A stretch of DNA of 64,000 nucleotides from Cellulomonas pakistanensis (GTDB lineage Bacteria; Actinomycetota; Actinomycetes; Actinomycetales; Cellulomonadaceae): positions 124,001 to 188,000 of the forward strand of contig NZ_BONO01000002.1 of NCBI RefSeq assembly GCF_016862755.1, read 5' to 3'. This document shows, piece after piece, positions 26,005 to 35,036 of this stretch. Made by a program: the position numbers and the translations under genes. The notes under the pieces were generated by a model. That model made no database searches. It was given only the letters and a program-made list of their open reading frames with translations, and was not told the origin of the DNA. Numbering within the stretch: position 1 is the stretch's first letter; each line of letters opens with the position of its first letter.

Positions 26005-28013
26005 GCGTCCTCCCCCACGACCGCGCCGGCGAACTGCGACTGGTACAGCCGGTGGTACGCCCCGCCCGCCCCGATCAGCTCGTCGTGCGTCCCCTTCTCC
26101 ACGATCGCGCCCTGCTCCATGACGAGGATCAGGTCCGCGTCCCGGATCGTCGACAGCCGGTGCGCGATGACGAACGACGTCCGTCCCTGCCGCAGCGAGG
26201 CCATCGCCTGCTGCAGCAGCCGCTCGGTGCGGGTGTCGACCGAGGAGGTCGCCTCGTCGAGGATCAGCACCGACGGCTGTGCGACGAACGCGCGGGCGAT
26301 CGTGAGCAGCTGCTTCTCGCCGGCCGACAGGTTCGCCGCGTCCTCCTCCAGCACGGTGTCGTACCCGTGCGGGAGCGAGTGCACGAACCGGTCGACGTAG
26401 GTGGCCTGCGCCGCGGCGAGGATCTCCTCGTCGGTCGCCGACTGCCGCCCGTACCGGATGTTCTCCCGGATGGTGCCGGCGAACAGCCACGGGTCCTGCA
26501 GCACCATGCCGGTGCGGGCGCGGGCGTCGTGCCGGGACAGCGTCGCGATGTCCTGGCCGTTGACGAGGATCCGGCCGCCGTCGAGCTCGTAGAACCGCAT
26601 GAGCAGGTTGACCAGCGTCGTCTTGCCGGCGCCGGTCGGACCGACGATCGCCACCGTCTGCCCCGGGCGGACGGTGAACGACAGGTCGCTGATCAGCGGC
26701 TTGTCGGGGCTGTACGAGAACGCGACGTGCTCGAACTCGATGGTCCCGTCGCCCTCGGCCGGGCGCGGCGCCTGCGGGTCGTCCGGGCTCTGCTCGTCCT
26801 CGTCGAGCAGCTGGAACACCCGCTCGGCGGACGCGGTGCCGGACTGCACGACCGCGGCCATGCCGCCGAGCTCGGACAGCGGCTGCGTGAACATCTGCGC
26901 GTACTGGATGAAGGCCTGCACGCTGCCGAGCCGCATGGTGCCGTTGGCGACCATGAGCCCGCCCAGCACCGCGATGCCGACGTAGGTGAGGTTGCCGACG
27001 AAGGACATGCCCGGCCAGATGATCCCGGACAGGAACTGCGCCTTGAACGAGGCCTGGTAGAGCTCCTCGTTCTCGGCCTTGAACTTGTCCGCGAAATCGC
27101 GGCGGCGGCCGAACACCTTCACCAGCGCGTGGCCGGAGAACGACTCCTCGACGCGCGCGTTCAGCCGGCCGACCTTGCGCCACTGGGTGCCGAACGCCTT
27201 CTGCGACCGCGGGCCGATGACCCCGAAGATCACGCCCATCAGCGGGATGGACACCAGCGCGACGAGGGCAAGCTGCCAGGAGATCGAGAACATCATGATC
27301 AGCACGCCGATCACGGTGAGGATCGACGTCAGCGCCGTGGACAGCGACTGCTGCATCGTCTGCGTGATGTTGTCGATGTCGTTGGTGACGCGGGAGATCA
27401 GCTCGCCGCGCTGCACCTTGTCGAAGTACGCCAGCGGCAGCCGGTTGATCTTCACCTCGACCTGCTCGCGCAGGCGCCACATGGCCCGGACCATGATCAC
27501 GTTGATGATGTAGCCCTGCAGCCAGGTGAGCAGCGCGCCCGCCACGTACAGCGCGAGCACCGTCATCAGCAGCCGGCCGAGCAGGTCGAAGTCGATGCCG
27601 GCTCCCGGCACCAGGCCGTCCGCCGCCGCGACCATGTCGGCGACCCGGTCCTGCCCCTGGGCGCGCAGACCCTCGACCGCCTGCTCCTGGGTGAGCCCCT
27701 CGGGCAGGTTCCGGGACATGAAGCCGGTGAACACGGCGTCGGTGGCCCGGCCGAGCACCCGGGGCGCGAGCACGGTGAGCACGACGCCGAGCGACCCCAT
27801 GATCGTCACGGCCACCAGCGCCCACTTGTACGGGCGCAGCAGGCCGATCATCCGGCCGAAGGACTCCTTGAAGTTGTCCGCCTTGCCCGGCGCGACCGAG
27901 TCCCAGGAGTCCGACGCCAGGCGCGCCTGCTCCCCGAGCTCGATCTCGAGCTTCTCCTCCTCGGTCAGCTCGGGCTCGGCCGGCTTCGCGGTCCGCGTCT
28001 TCTGGTCGCTCAT
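26001..28013 (-). CDS. ABC exporter half (canonical NBD)
   Basis: A 670-residue half-transporter. An acidic N-terminal extension (about 1-45) precedes six membrane helices (about 60-380) and an NBD with Walker A GPTGAGKTTL, signature LSAGEKQLLTIARA and Walker B VLILDEATSSVD. The catalytic Glu is present. Partnered with the product of the upstream gene, whose Walker B lacks it, the pair matches heterodimeric exporters of the TM287/288 type. The ATG start overlaps the upstream stop (ATGA). The substrate is unknown; multidrug or lipid export is usual in the family. Confidence 0.92.
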   Translation of the reverse strand: MSDQKTRTAKPAEPELTEEEKLEIELGEQARLASDSWDSVAPGKADNFKESFGRMIGLLRPYKWALVAVTIMGSLGVVLTVLAPRVLGRATDAVFTGFMSRNLPEGLTQEQAVEGLRAQGQDRVADMVAAADGLVPGAGIDFDLLGRLLMTVLALYVAGALLTWLQGYIINVIMVRAMWRLREQVEVKINRLPLAYFDKVQRGELISRVTNDIDNITQTMQQSLSTALTSILTVIGVLIMMFSISWQLALVALVSIPLMGVIFGVIGPRSQKAFGTQWRKVGRLNARVEESFSGHALVKVFGRRRDFADKFKAENEELYQASFKAQFLSGIIWPGMSFVGNLTYVGIAVLGGLMVANGTMRLGSVQAFIQYAQMFTQPLSELGGMAAVVQSGTASAERVFQLLDEDEQSPDDPQAPRPAEGDGTIEFEHVAFSYSPDKPLISDLSFTVRPGQTVAIVGPTGAGKTTLVNLLMRFYELDGGRILVNGQDIATLSRHDARARTGMVLQDPWLFAGTIRENIRYGRQSATDEEILAAAQATYVDRFVHSLPHGYDTVLEEDAANLSAGEKQLLTIARAFVAQPSVLILDEATSSVDTRTERLLQQAMASLRQGRTSFVIAHRLSTIRDADLILVMEQGAIVEKGTHDELIGAGGAYHRLYQSQFAGAVVGEDA

Positions 28014-29743
28014 GCGCCGGCCTCCACCGCGAGCTGGGACTCCGCGATCTCGCGGTAGGTCTGGTTGGTCTCGAGCAGCTCGTCGTGCGTACCGAGCCCT
28101 GCGACCCGGCCGTCCTCGAGCACGAGGATCTGGTCCGCGCCGGTCACGGTGGACACCCGCTGGGCGACCACGATCTTGGTGACCTCCGGCAGCTCGCGCC
28201 ACAGCGCCTGCCGCAGCCGCGCGTCGGTCGCGAGGTCGAGCGCGGAGAACGAGTCGTCGAAGACGAGCACCGGCGGACGCCGGACGAGGGCCCGCGCGAT
28301 GGCGAGCCGCTGGCGCTGCCCGCCGGACACGTTGGTGCCGCCCTGCGCGATCCGCGCCTCCAGGCCGCCGTCCATCTGCTGCACGAAGTCGCTGGCCTGC
28401 GCGATCTCGAGCGCGCGCCACAGGTCGGCGTCGGTGGCGTCCTCCTGGCCGAGCCGGAGGTTCGACGCCACGGTGCCGGCGAACAGGAAGGGCCGCTGCG
28501 GGACCAGGCCGATGCCCGCCCACAGGTCCTCCAGGGCGCGGTCGCGCACGTCCACGCCACCGACCCGCACGGTGCCGCCGGTGGTGTCGAACAGCCGCGG
28601 CAGCAGCGACACCAGCGTGGTCTTGCCCGCGCCGGTGGAGCCGATGACCGCGACCGTCTGGCCGGGCTCCGCCGTGAACGAGACGCCCTGCAGCACCGGG
28701 CGCTCGGCCTCCGGGTAGGCGAACGTCACGTCCTCGAACGCCACCTCGCCCGGCCGCGACGCGGCGCGCACCGGCTGCTCCGGCTCGGCGAGGGTCGACT
28801 CGCTGGCCAGCACCTCCGAGATGCGCTCGGCCGACACGGCCGCGCGCGGGATCATCACGACCATGAAGGAGGCCATGAGGACCCCCATGAGGATCTGGCC
28901 GATGTACTGCATGAAGGCGAGCAGCGTGCCGATCTGCACGTTCCCGGCGTCGACCTCGATGCCGCCGAACCAGATGACGCCGACGACGGTCACGTTGAGC
29001 ACGAGCATCGCGAGCGGGAACAGCACGACGAACAGCGACCCGATCTTGCGCCCGACGACCATGATGTCGGTGTTCGCGACCCGGAACCGCTCGGCCTCGA
29101 TGTCCTCGCGGACGAACGCCCGGACCACCCGGACGCCGGTGAGCTGCTCGCGCATGATCCGGTTGACCGCGTCGAGCTTGGTCTGGAACGACCGGAACAG
29201 CGGCACCATCCGGCTGATGATCAGGCCGGCGATCACCAGCAGCACCGGCACCGACACGGCGATCAGCCAGGACAGCCCGACGTCCTGCCGCAGCGCCATG
29301 ATCACGCCGCCGATGGCGAGCATCGGGGCGCTCACCAGCATCGTGGCGCCCATCATCGCGAGCATCTGGACCTGCTGGACGTCGTTGGTGTTGCGCGTGA
29401 TGAGCGAGCCGGCGCCGAACCGGGAGATCTCCCGCTCGGAGAAGCCGCTCACCCGGCCGTAGACGTCGTCGCGCAGGTCGCGGCCGACCTGCATGGCGGC
29501 CCGGGCGGCGAAGTACGTCGCGATGATCGCGGCCACGATCTGGCCGAGCGACACGGTCAGCATGAATCCGCCGGTGCGCCAGATGAACCCGGTGTCTCCG
29601 AGGGCCACGCCCTCGTCGATGATCCGGGCGTTCAGGCTCGGCAGGTACAGCATGGCGAGCGCCGAGCCGAGCTGGAACACCAGCACGCCGACGAGCAGCC
29701 AGCGGTAGGGGCGCAGGTAGCGCACGAGCAGTCGGGCGAGCAC
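28010..29743 (-). CDS. ABC exporter half (degenerate NBD)
   Basis: A 577-residue half-transporter with six membrane helices (about 15-300) and an NBD: Walker A GSTGAGKTTL, signature VSGGQRQRLAIARAL and Walker B VLVFDDSFSALD. Asp replaces the catalytic Glu, marking the non-hydrolytic site of a heterodimeric exporter. It is the first gene of a three-gene coupled operon. The GTG start at 29743 follows GGAG. TACCCT near 29822 on the minus strand could be the promoter. Confidence 0.92.
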   Translation of the reverse strand: MLARLLVRYLRPYRWLLVGVLVFQLGSALAMLYLPSLNARIIDEGVALGDTGFIWRTGGFMLTVSLGQIVAAIIATYFAARAAMQVGRDLRDDVYGRVSGFSEREISRFGAGSLITRNTNDVQQVQMLAMMGATMLVSAPMLAIGGVIMALRQDVGLSWLIAVSVPVLLVIAGLIISRMVPLFRSFQTKLDAVNRIMREQLTGVRVVRAFVREDIEAERFRVANTDIMVVGRKIGSLFVVLFPLAMLVLNVTVVGVIWFGGIEVDAGNVQIGTLLAFMQYIGQILMGVLMASFMVVMIPRAAVSAERISEVLASESTLAEPEQPVRAASRPGEVAFEDVTFAYPEAERPVLQGVSFTAEPGQTVAVIGSTGAGKTTLVSLLPRLFDTTGGTVRVGGVDVRDRALEDLWAGIGLVPQRPFLFAGTVASNLRLGQEDATDADLWRALEIAQASDFVQQMDGGLEARIAQGGTNVSGGQRQRLAIARALVRRPPVLVFDDSFSALDLATDARLRQALWRELPEVTKIVVAQRVSTVTGADQILVLEDGRVAGLGTHDELLETNQTYREIAESQLAVEAGA

Positions 29744-29844
29744 GTGGTCTCCAGGGGTCGGCGGGCGACGAGGTCCGCGACCACGAAGCGGCGGGGGGGA
29801 CCGTCCGCGATCGGCTCCGACAGGGTAGCCACCGCCGCTGACAC

Positions 29845-31476
29845 CTACCGCGCCCTTTTCGCCCCGCCGACGCTCGCGGGTCGGACCGCGGCCCGGTCGC
29901 CCGTCAGGTGCACCGCGAGCACCGCGACGTCGTCGTCCTGGTCCGCGTGGTCGAACCGCCGCAGCAGCACGTCGCACAGGTCGCCGGGCTCGAGCGTCCC
30001 CGCCTCGACCGCGACGCCGGCCATCCGGTCGAGCGCGTCCCGCAGGTGCCCGGACCGCCGTTCCAGCAGCCCGTCGGTCACCAGCACCAGCGTGCACGGG
30101 CCGGTGGTCACCACGCGCTCGGCGACCCGGCCCGGCGCGCGCGGCACCCCGAGCAGCGGCGACGACGCCCGCAGGTACCGCGCGCCGTCCGGCGTGACGA
30201 GCAGCGGCGGCAGGTGCCCGGCGTTCGCGACCTCGACGCTGCCGTCGCGCAGGTCGAGCACGGCGACGCACACGGTCACCAGCTCCGGGTGGCTGCGGAT
30301 CAGCAGGTCGTTGAGCAGGTCCAAGGCGCGGGCCGGCGGGTGGCCCTCGACGAGGTACGCCGCGAGGGAGAACCGGAGCTGCGCCATGACGGTCGCCGCG
30401 CGCAGCGAGTGGCCCTGCACGTCGCCGATCACCGCGGCGACCCGTCCGTCGGGCAGCTCGATGGCGTCGTAGAAGTCGCCGCCGACGCTCAGCTGCGCGT
30501 CCGACGCGCTGTACCGCGCGGCCGCCCGCAGCCCGTCGGGGGCGGGCAGCGCGTGCGGCAGCATCGACCGCTGCAGGGTCAGCGCCACCAGGTGCTCCTG
30601 GGCGAACGACCGGAGCGTCGCCAGGGCGCCGGTGAGCGCGGCCCGCAGCTGCTGGGCGAGCTCGCGGTCCTCGGCGTCGAGGGCGCCGCCCGGCGTCGCG
30701 ACGGCGAACCCGCCGATCGGCCGGCCCGCCGCGTCGGTGAGCGGCACGACGTGCCAGTCCGCCGCGGCCACCCCGGCCCGGTCGAGCATCTCCCGCCAGA
30801 CGCCCGGGGTGTCCGCCGCGGCCAGGTCGTACGGGTCCGGCGTGGGGGACTCCGCGGCCGGGGCGAGCAGGCGTCCGCGCACGACCGCGCGCCCGGCACC
30901 CGGGCAGACGACCCGGGTCGCCATGCCGTCCGGCGCGGTCGCGATGACCACCACGGGCGCGCCGAACACCGTCGCCGCCCCGCGCGCCGCGTGCGCGACC
31001 AGGTCGTCGAGCGACCCCGCCGAGGCGAGCGGCACCACCGCCGCGGCCAGGTCCGCCATGCGGCGGGCGTGCTCGGTGATGCCGCGGCGGGCGGCGTGCG
31101 ACCGGCACAGCGCGGAGACGGTCGCGAGGAACTCGTCGCGGTCCAGCGGCTCGACCAGGTACGCGTCCGCCCCGCGCTGCAGCCCCGAAGTTCGGGACCG
31201 CGCGTCGATCGACGTCGCCGACACGTGCATGACCGGGACCGCCGTCGCCTCGTCGGCCTTGATCCGCTCGCAGACGTCGAACCCCGACATGTCCGGGAGG
31301 TTCACGTCGAGGACCACGGCGTCGTGGCCGGCGGCCAGGTCCAGGGCGTCGCGGCCGGTCCCGGCCTCGGTGACGGCGTAGCCCGCGCGGCGCAGCCAGC
31401 TCGCCATGACGTACCGGTGCGCCTCGGTGTCGTCGACGACCAGCACGCGCGCCGGCGCGTCGGTCCCCACGGTCAC
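29845..31476 (-). CDS. Response regulator-GAF-PP2C phosphatase (RsbU-like output)
   Basis: A 543-residue protein: REC domain (about 10-125) with phospho-acceptor Asp57 in VVLDVNLPD, a GAF-like region (about 150-300), and a SpoIIE/PP2C phosphatase (about 320-525) with GGDFYDA, GDVQGHSLRA and a C-terminal DDDVAVL metal motif. RsbU-type enzymes dephosphorylate anti-anti-sigma factors. It is the last gene of the stressosome operon. Its GTG overlaps the kinase stop (GTGA), so the hybrid kinase upstream is the likely phosphodonor. Confidence 0.9.
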   Translation of the reverse strand: MTVGTDAPARVLVVDDTEAHRYVMASWLRRAGYAVTEAGTGRDALDLAAGHDAVVLDVNLPDMSGFDVCERIKADEATAVPVMHVSATSIDARSRTSGLQRGADAYLVEPLDRDEFLATVSALCRSHAARRGITEHARRMADLAAAVVPLASAGSLDDLVAHAARGAATVFGAPVVVIATAPDGMATRVVCPGAGRAVVRGRLLAPAAESPTPDPYDLAAADTPGVWREMLDRAGVAAADWHVVPLTDAAGRPIGGFAVATPGGALDAEDRELAQQLRAALTGALATLRSFAQEHLVALTLQRSMLPHALPAPDGLRAAARYSASDAQLSVGGDFYDAIELPDGRVAAVIGDVQGHSLRAATVMAQLRFSLAAYLVEGHPPARALDLLNDLLIRSHPELVTVCVAVLDLRDGSVEVANAGHLPPLLVTPDGARYLRASSPLLGVPRAPGRVAERVVTTGPCTLVLVTDGLLERRSGHLRDALDRMAGVAVEAGTLEPGDLCDVLLRRFDHADQDDDVAVLAVHLTGDRAAVRPASVGGAKRAR

Positions 31477-33206
31477 CGCGCGCCCCCGGTCGCCGCGCGG
31501 AGCGCCCGCGCCAGGCCGTCCGCGTCGAGCTCCGCCTTGTCCAGGAACGGCGCGTCCACGTCCGGCGCCTCGGCGCTCGACATCAGCACGACCGGCAGCC
31601 CGGCCGTGCGCGGGTCGTCCCGGAGCGCGGCGAGCGTCGCGGGACCGTCCAGGCCGGGCATGCGCACGTCGAGCAGCACCACGTCGGGCAGCGCGGCGGC
31701 CGCGGCGAGCGTCGCCAGCGCCTCCGCGCCGTCGCGCGCCTCCAGCACCTCCGCCGCCGCGTCGGCGAGCAGGCCGCGCAGCACGACGCGGCTCGCCTCC
31801 TCGTCGTCGACCACCAGCACCCGGCCGAGCGTCGGGACGTCCGTGCGCTCCAGGGTCAGGGTGAAGGTGCTCCCCCGGTCGACCTCGCTGACGACCTCGA
31901 GGGAGCCGCCGAGCGCCTCCGCCACGCGGCGGGCGTACGGCAGGCCCAGGCCGGTCCCCTTCACCGACGGCTGCAGCCGGTTGGGCACCTGGAAGAACTC
32001 CTCGAACACCTCGCCCAGGTGCTCCGGGGCGATGCCCAGCCCGGTGTCCTGCACCGCCACCACCACGCCGTGCCCGTCGTCCGCCCGGCCCGCGCGCACC
32101 GTGACGGCGCCGGCCTCGGTGAACTTCGCGGCGTTGGTCAGCAGGTTGCGCAGCACCCGCTCCAGCAGCTCGGCGTCCGTGTGCAGGACGAGCGTCGGCG
32201 GCACGTCCACCCGCAGGTCCACCCCCGTCCGCAGCAGGGGCCGCACGGTCCCGGCGAGCTCGGCGAGCAGCGCCGCGAGGTCGACCCGCACGCGGTGCAC
32301 GTGCTGGCGGCCCGACTCGGCCCGGGCGAGGTCGAGCAGCTCGTTCACCATCCCGAGCAGCGCCCGGGCGCTGGCGTCGAGGTAGCCGACCTGCACGCGC
32401 TGGTCCTCGTCCAGGTCGCCGTCGTGCAGCAGGGACGCGAGCCCGAGGATGGAGTTCACCGGCGCGCGCAGCTCGTGGCTGACGCTGCGCAGGAACCGCG
32501 TCTTGGCGTCGTTCGCCGCGGCGAGCTGCCGGCCGCGCTCGTCGAGCTCGGCGTACAGGGCGACGACGCCGCTGTTCGTCTCCTCGAGCTCGTCGGACAG
32601 CTGCGTGTACATCGCGAGGACCCCGCGGTTGGTCTCCTCGAGCTCCTCGTTCGCGCGGACCAGGTCGGCCTCCCGCGCGGCGAGCGCGTCGAGCGCCCGG
32701 ACCAGCTCGGCGTTCTGCACCCGCAGCTCGGTCTGGGCGTCCGCCGACCGGGGCCGGGCGAGCGCCGCGCGCACGCGGTCGAACCGCCCGCCGAGGAGCG
32801 CGCCGTCCGGCACCGCCTTGTGCAGCACGACCACCGGGCCGTCCGGCCCGTCCTGCACGTCGACCCGGTCGAGCAGCCGCTCGGCCGCGGCCACGCCGGT
32901 CAGGTCGGCGTGGTGCTGGCCCGCCCGGAGGGCACCGGAGACGTGCACGACCAGGCCCGCGCGCGGCGGCGGGGTCACGTGCAGGACGGCGCGGCCGCGG
33001 CCGCCGGCGACGACCTCGCGGCCGACCTCGGACAGCGCCGTCGCCAGCCGGACCTGGTCCTGGCGGTCGAGGCCGAGGAGCTCACCGACCTCGCGGCCGA
33101 CCTGGCGGAGCACGACGACGTCGCTCTCGCCGACGACCTCGACGACCGCGAGCTCGCGCAGCGACGCCGGGTCGGCGGGTGCGGGCACCGGGCCCCGCGG
33201 GCTCAC
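31473..33206 (-). CDS. Hybrid sensor histidine kinase with C-terminal REC
   Basis: A 577-residue soluble kinase. Residues 1-145 resemble a degenerate anti-sigma-type ATPase (DQVRLATALSEVGREVV). A coiled coil (about 155-235) contains a repeated EETN-G-V-A-Y pattern. HisKA follows with His244 in SHELRAPVNS, then HATPase_c with NLLTNAAKFTEAG and GTGLGLPYAR, and a terminal REC with VVLLDVRMPG. No membrane helix is seen, so it senses cytosolic signals. GTGA overlaps at both ends tie it to the stressosome operon. Confidence 0.9.
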   Translation of the reverse strand: MSPRGPVPAPADPASLRELAVVEVVGESDVVVLRQVGREVGELLGLDRQDQVRLATALSEVGREVVAGGRGRAVLHVTPPPRAGLVVHVSGALRAGQHHADLTGVAAAERLLDRVDVQDGPDGPVVVLHKAVPDGALLGGRFDRVRAALARPRSADAQTELRVQNAELVRALDALAAREADLVRANEELEETNRGVLAMYTQLSDELEETNSGVVALYAELDERGRQLAAANDAKTRFLRSVSHELRAPVNSILGLASLLHDGDLDEDQRVQVGYLDASARALLGMVNELLDLARAESGRQHVHRVRVDLAALLAELAGTVRPLLRTGVDLRVDVPPTLVLHTDAELLERVLRNLLTNAAKFTEAGAVTVRAGRADDGHGVVVAVQDTGLGIAPEHLGEVFEEFFQVPNRLQPSVKGTGLGLPYARRVAEALGGSLEVVSEVDRGSTFTLTLERTDVPTLGRVLVVDDEEASRVVLRGLLADAAAEVLEARDGAEALATLAAAAALPDVVLLDVRMPGLDGPATLAALRDDPRTAGLPVVLMSSAEAPDVDAPFLDKAELDADGLARALRAATGGAR

Positions 33207-34225
33207 GCCGCCGCCCCCGCGCGGGCGACCACGACGCTCGCGTCGTCCCGGCGCACGCCGAAGTCGCGCAGCAGCACGGCCGCCGTCACCAGCGCCGAGG
33301 TCCCGAGCAGCCCGGGGTACGGCTGGAGCGACTGCCGCTCGGTGAGGCCGTCGCTGTGCATCACGACGACCGCGCCACGGGGCAGCGGGTACGTCGTCTC
33401 CCGGATGGTGCGCGCCTGCGCGCCGACGATTCCCGGGTGGCTGATCATCGCCCGCCGGGTCGCGCCGTCGTCCACCACGCCCGCGATGTTCCCGACGCCG
33501 GCGTAGCGGACCTGGTCGACGTCGAGGCGCGCGACCGCGGCGGCCGCGCCGCGCGTGCCGGCGAGCGCCCGGTGCACGGCGGTGAGCAGCGCGACCGGCC
33601 CGCCCGGCGGCGCCGCCCGGAACGCCCGCACGGCCTCCGCGCTGGCCACCGCAGCCAGCGGGCCGTGGCCGAGGCCGTCGGCGAGCAGCAGCGTGAGCAC
33701 GCCGTCGTCCGCGCGGATCGCGTACGCGTCCCCGCACACCTCCTGGCCGGTCATCGGCCGGGTGATCCCGACGGCCGAGGGCACGGGCGCGGGCGCGCCG
33801 GCGGCGTGCTCGGCCGCGAACGCCGCCGTCAGGACCGTGCCGGCGCCCGGGCGGGTCCACACGTCCCAGCTCGAGGCCATCCGGACGGCCGCGCCCAGCC
33901 CGATGCCGAGCGTGCCCGCCGTCGACGTGCCGTCCACGACCGCCGCCTCGACGTCGGGGATGCCGGGTCCGGAGTCCACGGTCACGACCTCGACGACCGG
34001 GCCCGCGGCGGCGTGCCGCAGGCGCAGCAGCACCGCGCCTGCGCCCGCGTGCTTGACGACGTTGCCGGTCAGCTCCGTCACGGCGAGCCCGATCTCGCCG
34101 ACCCGGTCCGCCGGCATGCCGACGCGCTCCGCGAGTCCCGTGGCCGCCCGGCGCGCGGCGCCCGCGGCGCTCACGTGGTCCGCGGTCAGCCAGGCGACGT
34201 CCTCGACGGTGCCGTCCGCGCTCAC
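33203..34225 (-). CDS. Anti-sigma-type ATPase fused to PP2C phosphatase (RsbX-like)
   Basis: A 340-residue fusion. The N-terminal HATPase (about 20-130) has an N-box TELTGNVVKHAG and G-box VDSGPGIPD. The C-terminal SpoIIE/PP2C domain (about 150-335) has CGDAYAIR, LLLADGLGHGPLA and DDASVVVA. RsbX-type phosphatases reset phosphorylated RsbR and RsbS, the likely role here. The start at 34225 was chosen because it gives the same GTGA overlap used by its neighbours; a GTG at 34234 would add three residues. Confidence 0.85.
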   Translation of the reverse strand: MSADGTVEDVAWLTADHVSAAGAARRAATGLAERVGMPADRVGEIGLAVTELTGNVVKHAGAGAVLLRLRHAAAGPVVEVVTVDSGPGIPDVEAAVVDGTSTAGTLGIGLGAAVRMASSWDVWTRPGAGTVLTAAFAAEHAAGAPAPVPSAVGITRPMTGQEVCGDAYAIRADDGVLTLLLADGLGHGPLAAVASAEAVRAFRAAPPGGPVALLTAVHRALAGTRGAAAAVARLDVDQVRYAGVGNIAGVVDDGATRRAMISHPGIVGAQARTIRETTYPLPRGAVVVMHSDGLTERQSLQPYPGLLGTSALVTAAVLLRDFGVRRDDASVVVARAGAAA

Positions 34226-34638
34226 CGCGACCACGAGGCGATGGTGATGCGCGTGCCCTGACCGGGCGCGGTGTCGATCTCGAACTGCTCGACGAGCCGG
34301 CGGGAGCCCGACAGCCCGAGGCCGAGGCCGCTGCCGCTCGTCCAGCCGTCGGTCATCGCCTGGTCCAGGTCCGGGATGCCCGGACCCTCGTCGCGGAACT
34401 CCACCCGGACGCCGGTCCGCCGGCCGTTCGTCACCTCGGACAGCACCGCCTCGCCGCCGCCCCCGTAGATCAGGGTGTTGCGGGCGAGCTCGCTCGCCGC
34501 CGTGACGAGCTTGGTCTGGTCGACCAGCGAGAGCCGGGCGCCCTGGGCCAGCGTGCGCACGGCCTGCCGGACCCGCACGACGTCGCCGTCCGTCGCGATG
34601 GGGAGCCGCAGCGCCGCGTCCGGCTCCAGCGCGGTCAC
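34222..34638 (-). CDS. rsbT: RsbT serine kinase (stressosome switch kinase)
   Basis: A 138-residue GHKL ATPase. The N-box reads ASELARNTLIYG, the G1 box FRDEGPGIPD and the G2 region GSGLGLGLSGSRRLV, as in RsbT. It should phosphorylate RsbS and RsbR and, once released, activate a downstream phosphatase. Length is close to the usual 133-140 residues. It overlaps rsbS and the phosphatase gene at both ends as GTGA. Confidence 0.92.
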   Translation of the reverse strand: MTALEPDAALRLPIATDGDVVRVRQAVRTLAQGARLSLVDQTKLVTAASELARNTLIYGGGGEAVLSEVTNGRRTGVRVEFRDEGPGIPDLDQAMTDGWTSGSGLGLGLSGSRRLVEQFEIDTAPGQGTRITIASWSR

Positions 34639-35036
34639 GCGCGGTCCGCGTCGAGCCCGAGGAGCAGCGCCTCGGGCGAGGTCGCGTCCGCGGGCTGCAG
34701 CATGCGCAGGCCCTTCTCGACGTCGAGCGCGGTCTTGACGCCGTCCAGGGACAGCCCGAGCTCCACCATGGTGATCGCGACCGCCGGGCGCATGCCGACG
34801 ACCACCGTGGTGGCGTCGAGCACCCGGGAGATGCCGGCGATCGACGACAGCATCCGGCCGATGAACGAGTCGACGATCTCCAGCCCGGAGATGTCGATCA
34901 GGACGCCGCGCGCGCCGGTCTGCGTGATGCGCTCGGCCAGGTCCTCCTGCAGCTGCAGCGCGGTCTGGTCCTGGAGGTCGACCTGGATCGAGACCAGCAG
35001 GGTCGACCCGAGCTTGAGGATGGGGACGGCGTCCAT
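34635..35036 (-). CDS. rsbS: RsbS STAS-domain stressosome scaffold
   Basis: A 133-residue single STAS domain. Ser57 in IDISGLEIVDSFIG corresponds to the Ser phosphorylated by RsbT. Sequence runs colinear with RsbS up to about residue 115; the last 18 residues are a variable acidic tail. It forms the stressosome core with RsbR. The ATG overlaps the rsbR stop by one base (TGATG). Confidence 0.92.
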   Translation of the reverse strand: MDAVPILKLGSTLLVSIQVDLQDQTALQLQEDLAERITQTGARGVLIDISGLEIVDSFIGRMLSSIAGISRVLDATTVVVGMRPAVAITMVELGLSLDGVKTALDVEKGLRMLQPADATSPEALLLGLDADRA

